Assembly: GCA_035309005.1 (NCBI GenBank)
Contig: DATGFP010000038.1
Location: forward strand, 1 to 50,987
DNA from: DATARH01 sp035309005
GTDB taxonomy: Bacteria; Pseudomonadota; Alphaproteobacteria; ATCC43930; CGMCC-115725
Length of the DNA stretch: 50,987 nt
Direction: 5' to 3'
In this document: one piece after another, positions 32,763-41,042 of the stretch
Numbering within the stretch: position 1 is the stretch's first letter
How the letters are laid out: the number at the start of each line of letters is the position of its first letter
The notes under the pieces: model-generated
The model's database searches: none
What the model was told of the DNA's origin: nothing
What the model saw: the letters and a program-made list of their open reading frames with translations, nothing else
Position numbers and translations under genes: made by a program

Positions 32763-34249
32763 GCCCCGCGCACATAGGCCGCGGCGCTGCGGCCGGCGAT
32801 GCGGCCGAAGACGGCGCCGGCCATCAGCCCGGTGCCGCTCGCGTAATTATGGTAGAAGAGCCCGCCGACCATCTCGCCGGCCGCGAAAAGCCCGGGGATC
32901 GCCGCGCCGGTGACATCCTCGACCGCAGCCTCGTTGGTGATCTTGAGTCCGCCGAAGGTGAAGGTGATGCCGGTCGTCACGCCGTAAGCCTCGTAGGGCG
33001 GGGTGTCGAGCTTCTGCGCCCAGTTCGACTTGTCGAGCGCGAGGCCCTGGGTGCGCAGCCCGTCATGGATGTTGGGGTTGAACGGCACGTCCGGGCGGGG
33101 CGCCGCATTGAACGCGCGCACCGTCTCGAGAAAACCCTGGGGGTCGACCCCCTCCAGCCGCTCGGCCAAGGCTTCCAGCGTATCGGCCTTCTCCTTGGTG
33201 GTGCGCGCGATGCGGTATTCGTCGCGCAACAGATGTAGCGTCTTCTGGTCGAACACCTGCCAGGCGAACATCCCCGGCTGCTTCAATATTTCGCCGCCGT
33301 ATTTCGCATAAGTGTAGCTGTGGAAGTCGAGGCCCTCGTCGAGGAAGCGTTTTCCCAGTGCATTGACGACGATGCCGTAAGGGTAGCCGTGCTTCTGGAA
33401 GCGGTCGCCGACATCGAGGTCGCCGACCGGCGGGGCGTTGAGGTCCCAGGCGCAGGCGTGCGCCCCCGACCAGTGCCCGGCCGAGGCGGCGCCGATGTCG
33501 AGCGCCATCCTGAGCCCGGCGCCGGTGTTGAAGCGCGAGCCGCGCACCTTGGCGAGGTCCCAGCCCGGACCCAGATAGCGCGCCCGCATCTCGGCGTTGG
33601 CTTCGAAGCCGCCGCACGCCAGGATCACCGCGCGTGAGCGCAGATCGACCATGCGGCCCTGGCGGCGCACCCTGACGCCCGCCACGCCGTCGTCCCCTTG
33701 CAGCAGTGCGACGGCCGGCGTCTCGTAAAGCACGGAAATCCCCTCGCGGGCCGCGCGGGCGCCCAGCGCCTTGATCAACTCCTTGCCGCCGCCCCAGATG
33801 TGGCAGGCCAGCCCGCCCCAGAACTTGAATTTGCCGTCGACCTGAAAAGCCTGCCGCCCGAGCCCCAGCTGAAAGCGCACGCCCTTCTCGCGCATCCACA
33901 CGCCGGTCTCGAAGCTTTTGGTGATCAGGATTTCGGTCAAATCGGGGTCGCTGCGGTATTCGGTCAGGCGCCCCATGTCGTCGTAATACTGTTCTTCGGT
34001 ATAGGTCCCGACATCGACGTTGCCGAGTTCATGGTCGCTCAAGTCGGGGATGAGGCGCGCGAGGTCGCCCAACCCGTGATAGACGATCCGCCAGGCGCCG
34101 CCGGTAAAGGCCGAATTGCCGCCCCGCCAATGTTCGGGCGATACCTCCAATTGCACCACCGACGCGCTGTTCTCCCGCGCCGACAAGGCCGCGCACGTCG
34201 CCGCATTCCCCGCCCCGACAACGATCACGTCAACTTCGGGCATCTCCAT
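32759..34249 (-). CDS. tcuA: FAD-dependent tricarballylate dehydrogenase-like protein
   Basis: This 496-residue flavoprotein has a Rossmann start, VDVIVVGAGNAATCAALSAR, near residues 5-24. The TcuA-family GGNSAFTGGAWRIVY lies near residue 45, and SRAVILACGGFEANAEMRAR near residue 210. The C-terminal FAD/substrate region includes TTGITFTFGGLKIT, GLFAAGEMVGGLFYHNYASG and TGLMAGAVFGR. TcuA oxidises tricarballylate to cis-aconitate; homologues may use other dicarboxylate-like substrates, so the substrate is uncertain. No tcuB or tcuC lies beside it. Confidence 0.83.
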   Translation of the reverse strand: MEMPEVDVIVVGAGNAATCAALSARENSASVVQLEVSPEHWRGGNSAFTGGAWRIVYHGLGDLARLIPDLSDHELGNVDVGTYTEEQYYDDMGRLTEYRSDPDLTEILITKSFETGVWMREKGVRFQLGLGRQAFQVDGKFKFWGGLACHIWGGGKELIKALGARAAREGISVLYETPAVALLQGDDGVAGVRVRRQGRMVDLRSRAVILACGGFEANAEMRARYLGPGWDLAKVRGSRFNTGAGLRMALDIGAASAGHWSGAHACAWDLNAPPVGDLDVGDRFQKHGYPYGIVVNALGKRFLDEGLDFHSYTYAKYGGEILKQPGMFAWQVFDQKTLHLLRDEYRIARTTKEKADTLEALAERLEGVDPQGFLETVRAFNAAPRPDVPFNPNIHDGLRTQGLALDKSNWAQKLDTPPYEAYGVTTGITFTFGGLKITNEAAVEDVTGAAIPGLFAAGEMVGGLFYHNYASGTGLMAGAVFGRIAGRSAAAYVRGA

Positions 34250-34276
34250 CGCGCCTCTCTCCCGTCTCGTTGCCGC

Positions 34277-34368
34277 CGAGATTGCTTCGCTTCGCTCGCA
34301 ATGACAGCAAAAAACGGTTGCGAAAAAACGGTTGCCATTGCGAGGAGCCTTGCGAGGAAGCAATCTCG
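34277..34368. repeat. dispersed inverted repeat (GAGATTGCTTCGC family), copy 1
   Basis: The outer arms CGAGATTGCTTCGCTTCGC and GAAGCAATCTCG pair, with an inner CGCAATGAC segment. Between them lies a direct repeat of AAAAAACGGTTGC. The element sits between TcuA and the methyltransferase gene; a second copy is at 35221-35296. Confidence 0.8.
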
Positions 34369-34404
34369 CCCAGGTCAATCTCGCTCGGATCGGGAGGAAC
34401 GCCG

Positions 34405-35193
34405 ATGGCCGAACATCAAATCCGCTTCGAGGACGGCGCCGCCTACGAGCGCATGATGGGGGTGTGGAGCCGGCTCGCCGGCGACATCTTCCTCGAGTGG
34501 CTGGCGCCGCCCCCGGGTTTGCGCTGGATCGATGTCGGCTGCGGCAGCGGCGCCTTCAGCCAATTGCTCTTCGAGCGCTGCGCGCCGGCGGAAATTCGCG
34601 GGGTCGATCCCTCCGAGGCGCAGCTCGCCTTCGCCCGCGCCCGCCCGGCGGCGCGCCTCGCGCAATTCCACCAGGGCGACGCGATGGCGCTGCCTTTCGC
34701 CGATAACAGCGCCGACGCGGCGGCGATGGCGCTGGTGATCTTCTTCGTGCCGACGCCGGCCAGCGGCGTCGCCGAGATGGCGCGGGTCGTGGCGCCGGGC
34801 GGCCTCGTCGCCGCCTATTCCTGGGACTTCCTGGGCGGCGGCTTCCCGATGGAACCGATCCAGGCCGAATTGCGGGCGATGGGCCTCGATCCGCCGCTGC
34901 CGCCGAGCGTCGCCGCATCGCGCATCGCGGCGCTGCGGGAATTATGGGGCGGCGCGGGTCTCGACGAGGTCGAAACGCGGGAGATCGCGACGACCCGCAC
35001 CTTCGCCAACTTCGACGAGTTCTGGGCGCTCAGCTCGGCGAGTTCGGCCCTGGTCGCGATCCTCGGTTCGCTCGCGCCGGCCGATCTCGCGCGGCTGCGC
35101 AGCGGGGTCAGCGCCCGCCTGCCGGCCGACAGCGCCGGCCGCATCACCTGCTCCGCCCGCGCCAACGCCGTAAAAGGCCGCGTCCCGCGCTAG
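34405..35193 (+). CDS. class I SAM-dependent methyltransferase
   Basis: This 262-residue Rossmann methyltransferase has motif I in LRWIDVGCGSGAFSQLLFER near residues 42-60, IRGVDPSEAQLAFAR (motif II acid), FHQGDAMALPFADNSADAAA and MARVVAPGGLVAAYSWD. It belongs to the Methyltransf_11/25 group, and the substrate is unknown. GGGAGGA precedes ATG 34405. Flanking repeats separate it from both neighbours. Confidence 0.88.
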   Translation: MAEHQIRFEDGAAYERMMGVWSRLAGDIFLEWLAPPPGLRWIDVGCGSGAFSQLLFERCAPAEIRGVDPSEAQLAFARARPAARLAQFHQGDAMALPFADNSADAAAMALVIFFVPTPASGVAEMARVVAPGGLVAAYSWDFLGGGFPMEPIQAELRAMGLDPPLPPSVAASRIAALRELWGGAGLDEVETREIATTRTFANFDEFWALSSASSALVAILGSLAPADLARLRSGVSARLPADSAGRITCSARANAVKGRVPR

Positions 35194-35220
35194 GCCAGGC
35201 CGCGCGCGCCCTGTGCAGAT

Positions 35221-35296
35221 CGAGATTGCTTCGCTTCGCTCGCAATGACAACACAATGGCGGTCATTGCGAAGCGCGCCGCGCCGAAGCAATCCCG
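35221..35296. repeat. dispersed inverted repeat (GAGATTGCTTCGC family), copy 2
   Basis: The left arm CGAGATTGCTTCGCTTCGC with CGCAATGAC and the right arm GTCATTGCG with CGAAGCAATC form an imperfect inverted repeat. The left half repeats 34277-34305 almost exactly. Confidence 0.8.
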
Positions 35297-35337
35297 TAGG
35301 ATGGGTAGCGCGCAGCGAAGCCCATCACCGCCGCCGC
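35297..35337. repeat. TAGGATGGGTAG repeat, copy 1
   Basis: TAGGATGGGTAGCGCGCAGC, then CCCATCACCGCCGCCGC. It matches 35622-35661 with small differences and includes a short hairpin (GATGGG/CCCATC). Confidence 0.75.
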
Positions 35338-35380
35338 ACCGCCGCTGCCGGTGAGTTACGCTCCTCTGGATGACCGCATT

Positions 35381-35514
35381 GCGTCCTTCGAGACGCAGGC
35401 TGCGCGAGCTCCTCAGGATGACAGAGCTGGTTCGTGCCATCAAAGCCGCGTCCTTCGAGACGCTCGCTGCGCGAGCTCCTCAGGATGACGGAGCTGGTTC
35501 GTGCCATCAAAGCC
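35381..35514. repeat. 67-bp tandem duplication
   Basis: Two head-to-tail units, 35381-35447 and 35448-35514, each start GCGTCCTTCGAGACG and end GTGCCATCAAAGCC. They differ at only a few positions (for example CAGGCTG/CTCGCTG and GACAGAG/GACGGAG). Each also contains CTCCTCAGGATGAC, part of a known type of dispersed alphaproteobacterial repeat. Confidence 0.85.
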
Positions 35515-35621
35515 GAGCGTCATGGTGAGGAGCGCTTCGGCGCAGCCGGGGCGCGTCTCGAACCACGCACAGCATCGCGGCATTCAATTTATTTGCACGC
35601 TCCTTCGCCAGAGCGGATTTG

Positions 35622-35661
35622 TAGGATGGGTAGAGCGCAGCGAACCCATCACCGCCGCCGC
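35622..35661. repeat. TAGGATGGGTAG repeat, copy 2
   Basis: TAGGATGGGTAGAGCGCAGC, then CCCATCACCGCCGCCGC: second copy of the element at 35297-35337. It lies about 80 bp before the HEPN-like gene. Confidence 0.75.
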
Positions 35662-35745
35662 GGCTCCTTCTCCTGGTGGGTTACGCCCCTCTAACCCACG
35701 CTACGCACTGAAGAGCTCATGCGATATAATAGTATTTGACGAAAT

Positions 35746-36642
35746 ATGAGTCATACCGACATAGGAAGTGCAGCGTTGGATTTCGCGAAATTACCGATAT
35801 ACGGCTGTCTCACTGGAATCAAATTGGTGACCGACAGCGTAGAGGTTCTTCCGGGTCTCATTTTCAAGCGAGTTTACGTCGATACCTTTGGCGCTACGAT
35901 GATGGCATTCGCACCTCCACCCACAGAGGGTGCGCCCCATCCAACTCCATGGGCTGCGGTACGCGGCGGGTTCAGTTTTGAGGGGCGGGTTCAGATAGAG
36001 CTGACAGACATGAGCATTTGGGATGGGCTGACCCCATCAGTTGCTGTTTGGCTTGTTGCGGCCGTACTGCGGCTTCGGGTCGCGGCGCCCATTCGTCTCG
36101 CGGTGATAGGGAACATGCCTTTCCACGAAATGGGGGGGCGCTGGAAGGAAGTTAAGGCCGTGGCATTTGAGAGCGCGCCACGCCAGATCGGAGCCTTCAC
36201 AGCCAACTGCATAGAAGCTACCGAGGTTGAGATACTATGGCTTCGCAATACGCTGCCCGTAGCAGCGCGGCTTTATCGTGATGAACGTTTCTTCCGCGCA
36301 TTTTCTCTCTACGATCAGGCGCAATGGACGCCCACTGCAGAAATCGGAACGGTGCTCGTTTGGACGGCAATCGAAATACTGTTTGATCTCACAGGCACGC
36401 TGGAAAAGACAAAGGCGATTTGCAACGCTTTGTCAAATTATGTCGCTGCTGATCGATCTGACCGAGATCACGCTTATCAAGTAATCCGGAAATTATATTA
36501 TGTGCGAGGTAAGACGATTCACGCCGGCAGGAGTATGACGGCGCCAGACGTGATACAGTCATTTCGACTGGCGAGCGTTGCATTTGAGCGCGTTCTAATG
36601 GAGGGCAAGCTGCCCCCTCAGCAAGGCAAAACTCTCCATTAA
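35746..36642 (+). CDS. Apea-like HEPN-domain protein, AT-richer than its neighbours
   Basis: This 298-residue protein has no family I can name for its first 190 residues. The C-terminal part resembles Apea-like HEPN domains: ILFDLTGTLEKTKAICNALS, then VIRKLYYVRGKTIHAGRSMT near residues 247-266. RGKTIH there fits the RX4H ribonuclease motif of HEPN proteins. Codon use is clearly less GC-biased than in neighbours, suggesting recent transfer. No Shine-Dalgarno sequence precedes ATG 35746; a TATAAT box 15 bases upstream would give a nearly leaderless message. HEPN proteins often serve in RNA-targeting defence, which is a suggestion here, not evidence. Confidence 0.72.
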   Translation: MSHTDIGSAALDFAKLPIYGCLTGIKLVTDSVEVLPGLIFKRVYVDTFGATMMAFAPPPTEGAPHPTPWAAVRGGFSFEGRVQIELTDMSIWDGLTPSVAVWLVAAVLRLRVAAPIRLAVIGNMPFHEMGGRWKEVKAVAFESAPRQIGAFTANCIEATEVEILWLRNTLPVAARLYRDERFFRAFSLYDQAQWTPTAEIGTVLVWTAIEILFDLTGTLEKTKAICNALSNYVAADRSDRDHAYQVIRKLYYVRGKTIHAGRSMTAPDVIQSFRLASVAFERVLMEGKLPPQQGKTLH

Positions 36643-36669
36643 TCAGGGTGCAGGCGGAGGAAGGTACTG

Positions 36670-38001
36670 ATGCCCAACGAGACGATGGAACTTGCCGAAT
36701 ACGCCGCCGCGCTTCGCTATGAGGACCTGCCGCCGGAGGTCGTGGACTGCGCCCGGGATTGCATCGTCGATACGGTGGCGGCGTGCATTTGCGGCTCGGA
36801 TAAGCCGTGGAGCCGCATTGTTATCGATTATGCCGAGCGCGCCGGGCCGGGCGGCCGGAGCCGCATTCTGGGCAAAGGCACGGCGGTGCAGGCTGGGGCG
36901 GCGGCACTCGCCAATGGGGCGTTGGCGCATGCCTTCGAATTGGACGCGCTGACCCGGCCGGGGGCTGGCGCGCATCCCGGCGGCACCGTGCTGCCGCCGG
37001 CGCTCGCGGTGGCGCAGCAGCAGGGCAGCTCGGGCCGCGACCTCATCGCCGCCTTTGTCGCCGGCAACGAAGTCATGATCCGCATCGGGCGGGCCACCGG
37101 CCACACCAACGAGGCGCGCGGCTTTCATGCGCCGGGCACCACCGGGCCGTTCGGCGCGGCGGTCGCCTGCGGCCATCTGCTCGGCCTCGACGCGGCGAAA
37201 ATGACCAACGCGATCGGCATCGCCGGCTCATTGGCCGGCGGGCTGATGGAGTTTGCCAAGGGCGACGGCGGCATGGTGAAGCGGCTGCATCTGGGGCGCG
37301 CCTCGGAGGCCGGCGTGCTGGCAGCGGGCCTGGCGCAAGGCGGCTTTACCGGGCCGCGCACCGTGATCGAGGGCCAGTACGGCTTTCTGCGCGTCTTTTG
37401 CACCGAGTTCGACGAGAGCCACCTGACGCGCGGCCTCGGGCGCGACTGGGTCACCCTAAGTACGGTCCTAAAGCGCTACCCGGTGCATGCGACCGCGCAT
37501 GCGGCGGTCAGGGCGGTGCGCGACCTGCAGGCGGCGCACGGTTTTTCCGCGAGCGACGTCGAAAGCATCACCGCCACCGCCACCCCGCGGATGATCGAGC
37601 GCAACAACATCCTGGAGCCGCCCGATCTGATGCTGGCGCAGTATTCGATCCCGTTCTGCGTCGCGCTGGCGCTCCACCGCGAGGCGCGCGACCCGGAGAG
37701 CTACGACGAGGCGGCGCTGGCCGACCCGCAGATCCGCGCGCTGACCCGCCGGGTGCGCCTCGTCCCCGATTCCGGCGGCGCGCACGGGGCCGCCGGCAGC
37801 ACCGTGGCCGTCACCCTCGCCGACGGAAGGCGCTTCGAGCGCCACGAGCCGAGCGGCCTCCTGGAGCCTGGCGAACTGGCGGACAAGTTTACCCGGCTCT
37901 GCCGCGGCGTCGTGGGCGAGGCTGGCGCCGCCGCGCTCTACCGGCGCCTGCAGCGCCTCGACGACGAACCGGACCTCGCCTGGCTCGGCGCTGGTGTCTA
38001 A
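36670..38001 (+). CDS. MmgE/PrpD family protein
   Basis: This 443-residue protein begins MPNETMELAEYAAALRYEDL and shows MmgE/PrpD features: CARDCIVDTVAACICGSD near residues 27-44, a helical domain with ALANGALAHAFELDALTR then PGAGAHPGGTVLPPALA near residues 78-110, and GPFGAAVACGHLLGLDA. PrpD is 2-methylcitrate dehydratase, but many relatives act on other hydroxy or cyclic acids, so the substrate is open. GGAGGAAGG precedes ATG 36670. TcuA lies 2.4 kb upstream on the other strand. Confidence 0.87.
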   Translation: MPNETMELAEYAAALRYEDLPPEVVDCARDCIVDTVAACICGSDKPWSRIVIDYAERAGPGGRSRILGKGTAVQAGAAALANGALAHAFELDALTRPGAGAHPGGTVLPPALAVAQQQGSSGRDLIAAFVAGNEVMIRIGRATGHTNEARGFHAPGTTGPFGAAVACGHLLGLDAAKMTNAIGIAGSLAGGLMEFAKGDGGMVKRLHLGRASEAGVLAAGLAQGGFTGPRTVIEGQYGFLRVFCTEFDESHLTRGLGRDWVTLSTVLKRYPVHATAHAAVRAVRDLQAAHGFSASDVESITATATPRMIERNNILEPPDLMLAQYSIPFCVALALHREARDPESYDEAALADPQIRALTRRVRLVPDSGGAHGAAGSTVAVTLADGRRFERHEPSGLLEPGELADKFTRLCRGVVGEAGAAALYRRLQRLDDEPDLAWLGAGV

Positions 38002-38010
38002 CCCCCTTCC

Positions 38011-38090
38011 GTCATGCCCGCGCAAGCGGGCATCCGGGGCGGCCGGAGTTATGCCTGCCGCGCCTGGCCCCCCGCTTTCGCGGGGGCGAC
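38011..38090. repeat. dispersed inverted repeat (CCCGCGNAAGCGGG family), copy 3
   Basis: GTCATGCCCGCGCAAGCGGG opens the left arm and GCTTTCGCGGGGGCGAC closes the right. It follows the MmgE/PrpD gene by 10 bp and may end its transcript. The rest of the spacer up to msrA (38302) contains no visible gene. Confidence 0.75.
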
Positions 38091-38301
38091 GGCGATCCCG
38101 GGTAACCCGACGATAAAATTGCCGCAATTGGGCGCTATAGAAGAGGGGCGCGGTCGGGGTGGCAGGCCCTTCCGCGCGCTGCCCCGTCCCCCCTTGCTGG
38201 CTGTAAATCCGCTGTAGAAACAGCAAAAATCGCGGGGCTTTGCAGTCGCCGCCGGGCGCGCTACATGCTGTCGGGATCGAGTTGCCGCGGGAGCGAGTGC
38301 G

Positions 38302-38955
38302 ATGTGGTCGTTGCGCAAGAAGCTGGAGATTCCGACGCCGGAGCAGTCGCTCCCCGGGCGCGCGATCAGGATGCGCGTGCCCGATCAGCATTTCGTCAAC
38401 GGCCACCGGCTCAGCGGCCCCTATCCCGAGGGCTTGCAGCAGGCGGTTTTCGGCATGGGCTGCTTCTGGGGCGCCGAGCGCAAATTCTGGGAGGCGCCGG
38501 GGGTGTGGACGAGTGCGGTCGGCTATGCCGGCGGGTCGACCCTCAACCCGACCTATGAAGAAGTCTGCAGCGGCCAGACCGGCCACACCGAGGCCGTGCT
38601 CGTCGTCTTCGACCCGGCGGTGACGAATTACGAGGCGCTCCTCAAAATCTTCTGGGAGAGCCACGACCCGACCCAGGGGATGCGCCAGGGCAACGATGTC
38701 GGTACGCAATACCGCTCGGCGATCTACACCTATTCGCCCGAGCAGCTGCGCGCCGCCGAAGCCTCGCGCGAGGCCTACCAGGCCAGCCTCACCGGCGCGC
38801 GCTACGGCGCCATCACCACCGAAATCCGCGAGGCGCCCGAGTTTTACTTCGCCGAGGATTACCACCAGCAATATCTGGCGAAGAACCCGCACGGCTATTG
38901 CGGCCTCGGCGGCACCGGGGTTGCGTGTCAGGTCGGGACGACGGTCGCGGCCTGA
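38302..38955 (+). CDS. msrA: peptide-methionine (S)-S-oxide reductase
   Basis: This 217-residue enzyme reduces the S-epimer of methionine sulfoxide in proteins and free methionine. The catalytic Cys lies in VFGMGCFWGAERKFWEAPGV near residues 50-69. YAGGSTLNPTYEEVCSGQTG and YRSAIYTYSPEQ follow, and the C-terminus has HGYCGLGGTGVACQVG with two resolving Cys candidates. The extra N-terminal 45 residues before the core are common in longer MsrA forms. The next gene starts 20 bp on. Confidence 0.95.
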   Translation: MWSLRKKLEIPTPEQSLPGRAIRMRVPDQHFVNGHRLSGPYPEGLQQAVFGMGCFWGAERKFWEAPGVWTSAVGYAGGSTLNPTYEEVCSGQTGHTEAVLVVFDPAVTNYEALLKIFWESHDPTQGMRQGNDVGTQYRSAIYTYSPEQLRAAEASREAYQASLTGARYGAITTEIREAPEFYFAEDYHQQYLAKNPHGYCGLGGTGVACQVGTTVAA

Positions 38956-38975
38956 GCGCGCCGCCGCCCTCCGGC

Positions 38976-39449
38976 GTGTCGCCCATAATCTACGTCGACG
39001 GCGACGCCTGCCCGGTGCGCGAAGAGGTCTACCGGGTCGCGACGCGCCTCAAGCTCGAGGTTTTTGTCGTCTCCAACGGCTCGCGGCCGATCCGCCCGCC
39101 CGGCCTGCCGAATGTCCGGATGGTGCTGGTCGACGCGGCGGCCGATGCGGCCGACGACTGGATCGCCGAGCGGATCGGCCCCTATGATGTGTGCGTCACC
39201 GGCGATATTCCGCTGGCCGCGCGCTGTCTGGCGCGGGGCGGGCGCGCCCTCGCCCCGAACGGGCGGGTGTGGACGGAGGCAAACATCGGCAACGCGCTGG
39301 CCGGGCGCGAACTGTCGCGCCACCTGCGAGAACTCGGGGTCGCCCGGCCCGGGCCGCCGCCCTTGACCCGGCAAGACCGCTCGCGCTTCCTCGCCGCGCT
39401 CGACACCGCGCTGCAGCACGCGCTGCGCGAATGCGTGACGGGGGAGTGA
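38976..39449 (+). CDS. YaiI/YqxD family (DUF188) protein
   Basis: This 157-residue protein begins SPIIYVDGDACPVREEVYRV at a GTG start chosen to give the family's usual N-terminus. It continues with FVVSNGS, MVLVDAAADAADDWIAERI, YDVCVTGDIPLAARCLARGG and VWTEANIGNALAGRELSRHL, all typical of the UPF0178/DUF188 family. The fold is PIN-like and the biochemical function is unknown. It lies directly behind msrA. Confidence 0.88.
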   Translation: MSPIIYVDGDACPVREEVYRVATRLKLEVFVVSNGSRPIRPPGLPNVRMVLVDAAADAADDWIAERIGPYDVCVTGDIPLAARCLARGGRALAPNGRVWTEANIGNALAGRELSRHLRELGVARPGPPPLTRQDRSRFLAALDTALQHALRECVTGE

Positions 39450-39509
39450 CGGGGGAGTGACGGCGGGTGATTGAAGGAGGCCGGCGGCTCGGCTATCACC
39501 TTCCGCGGC

Positions 39510-39584
39510 GCCGGCTTAGCTCAGCGGTAGAGCAACCGCCTTGTAAGCGGTAGGTCGTGTGTTCGATCCACACAGCCGGCACCA
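39510..39584 (+). tRNA. tRNA-Thr (anticodon TGT)
   Basis: A full cloverleaf fits: acceptor GCCGGCT/AGCCGGC, D arm GCTC/GAGC, anticodon stem ACCGC/GCGGT with loop CTTGTAA (TGT anticodon), T arm GTGTG/CACAC with TTCGATC. CCA is encoded. It reads threonine ACA codons. The second tRNA-Thr lies 1.1 kb away on the other strand. Confidence 0.96.
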
Positions 39585-39702
39585 TTCCGCCCGCGGGGGA
39601 CGGGCGTTCGCGGATTCTTAACCGTTGCAGGCTCATCACCAATGGCCCGTATTAGGCGCGGCGGTAAGGTGGCAGTATGGGGAACCGAGGCCGGCCCTTC
39701 GC

Positions 39703-40650
39703 ATGAACAAGGAATTGCCTTATCTGACCTCGTTGCGCGGCGTCTGCGCCTTCGCCGTGCTGATGGCGCATTGCACGTGGTTTCCGGTGGGCGGCCGCGC
39801 GGTCGACGTCTTCTTTGTGCTCTCGGGCTACGTCCTGACCTGGGGGCAGATGCGCCGCCCGCGCGGCGCCGCGGCCTTTTGGCTGGCGCGGCTGGCGCGC
39901 ACCGCGCCGACCCATATCGTCGCGACTCTCCTGGTCGGCGTCGCGATCATCGCCGCCGGCAGCGACACGCCGCTGCGCCTCGCGGCAAATCTGGGGTTGC
40001 TGCCGATCTTCGCCGACCCGCATCTGCCGATCAACCCGCCGACCTGGTCGCTCGCGGTCGAGTGGCTCTGCTATCTCGCTTTCCCGCTGGCGTTCACCGC
40101 CATCGTGCGCGCGCCGATCGCCGCTCTGGCGGTGTTCGGCGCGGTCATGGTGTCGCACGATTTCTTTTTTCACTGGGTCGGCTGGCCGGCGGTGATCCTC
40201 AACGGCGCCACCGAATTCGGCGTCGGCGCCTGTGTGGCAGCGGCCGGATTGGAGCCGCGGCCGGTGCGCTGGCTCGCCTGGGTCGACAGCGCGCCGTTGC
40301 GCTGGCTCGGCGATATTTCGTTCCCACTCTACCTCGTCCAGATATTGCCGCTATTTGTGCTGTGCGACGGCAGCGGCATCAACAACGTCAATCGTCCCGG
40401 GTTTCTCCACCACCTCCTGGCCGCCATCGCGGCGCTGAGCCTCGCGGCCGCTTTGCACGTGCTGGTCGAGGCGCCGGCCCGCAACTGGTTCCGCAACACT
40501 GGCGGCGGCATCGCGCTGGCGCCCCTCTGGCGGCGCGCGGCGACGGCATCCTGGCGCCGCTCCGTCACCGCCCGCGACTTGCGCTCGGCCGATCCACCGG
40601 CGATCCCGCTCGCCGCCGCCGAGAGCACCCCGATCGATCTGAAGTTTTGA
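39703..40650 (+). CDS. acyltransferase-3 family membrane protein
   Basis: This 315-residue protein has about ten hydrophobic stretches and the OafA/YrhL-type start LPYLTSLRGVCAFAVLMAHC then GRAVDVFFVLSGYVLTWGQM. RAVDVFFVLSG and the His in MAHC are family hallmarks, and PTWSLAVEWLCYLAFPLAF follows near residue 130. These enzymes transfer acyl groups onto membrane or surface glycans. Specificity cannot be read from sequence. ATG 39703 is used; the frame upstream crosses the leader. Both flanks carry tRNA-Thr genes. Confidence 0.85.
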   Translation: MNKELPYLTSLRGVCAFAVLMAHCTWFPVGGRAVDVFFVLSGYVLTWGQMRRPRGAAAFWLARLARTAPTHIVATLLVGVAIIAAGSDTPLRLAANLGLLPIFADPHLPINPPTWSLAVEWLCYLAFPLAFTAIVRAPIAALAVFGAVMVSHDFFFHWVGWPAVILNGATEFGVGACVAAAGLEPRPVRWLAWVDSAPLRWLGDISFPLYLVQILPLFVLCDGSGINNVNRPGFLHHLLAAIAALSLAAALHVLVEAPARNWFRNTGGGIALAPLWRRAATASWRRSVTARDLRSADPPAIPLAAAESTPIDLKF

Positions 40651-40723
40651 TTGGATCGGTTCTTGGCCCGGCGCCGGAAATCGGCGCAGACCTTTCCGGC
40701 ACGGGAAAAATCTTATTGAATCA

Positions 40724-40798
40724 TGGTGCTGCCGGTAAGGATTGAACTTACGACCTCCCCCTTACCAAGGGGGTGCTCTACCACTGAGCTACGGCAGC
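40724..40798 (-). tRNA. tRNA-Thr (anticodon GGT)
   Basis: On the minus strand: acceptor GCTGCCG/CGGCAGC, D arm GCTC/GAGC, anticodon stem CCCCC/GGGGG with loop TTGGTAA (anticodon GGT), T arm GTAAG/CTTAC with TTCAATC. CCA is encoded. It reads threonine ACC codons, complementing the TGT-anticodon tRNA at 39510. Confidence 0.96.
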
Positions 40799-41042
40799 GT
40801 TGCGCCTGCGGACGGGGGCAGGGGAATACACGAGGCCCCGGCGCTTGGCAAGGCAGGTAGCCGGTTTGCGCGCTCGCGCCGCGCGGGGCGCCCGGGCGCG
40901 CGATGGAACCACCGCGCGATCCGCCGTGTTTCACGCCAAGGCCCCACGTCCTTTCCGTCGCCGAAGGTCAGGGCGCGACAATGTTGCCGCGCTTGCGATG
41001 CAGCTTCCGCCGCGGCCGGTGAACCGGCGAAGGAACCCCGCG

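Larger units (their letters stand above)
35194..35745. other. 552-bp gene-free repeat nest
   Basis: I see no gene here. It holds three repeat families: the GAGATTGCTTCGC element (35221-35296), two copies of TAGGATGGGTAGnGCGCAGC-type sequence (35297-35337 and 35622-35661), and a 67-bp tandem duplication (35381-35514). AT content rises towards the HEPN-like gene at 35746. A TATAAT at 35725-35730 is a possible promoter -10 box for that gene, but I see no good -35 box. Confidence 0.75.

Noticed and set aside
39510..40798. An integrated element between two tRNA-Thr genes
   Set aside because: No integrase, att duplication or base-composition change is visible; the tRNAs are different isoacceptors on opposite strands. 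Kept only as a low-interest observation.
40799..41042. A minus-strand frame between tRNA-Thr and the small gene at 41043
   Set aside because: It overlaps the tRNA and the start of a supported small gene, and its composition is Arg/Pro/Ala-rich without motif; the 244-bp spacer shows no gene.
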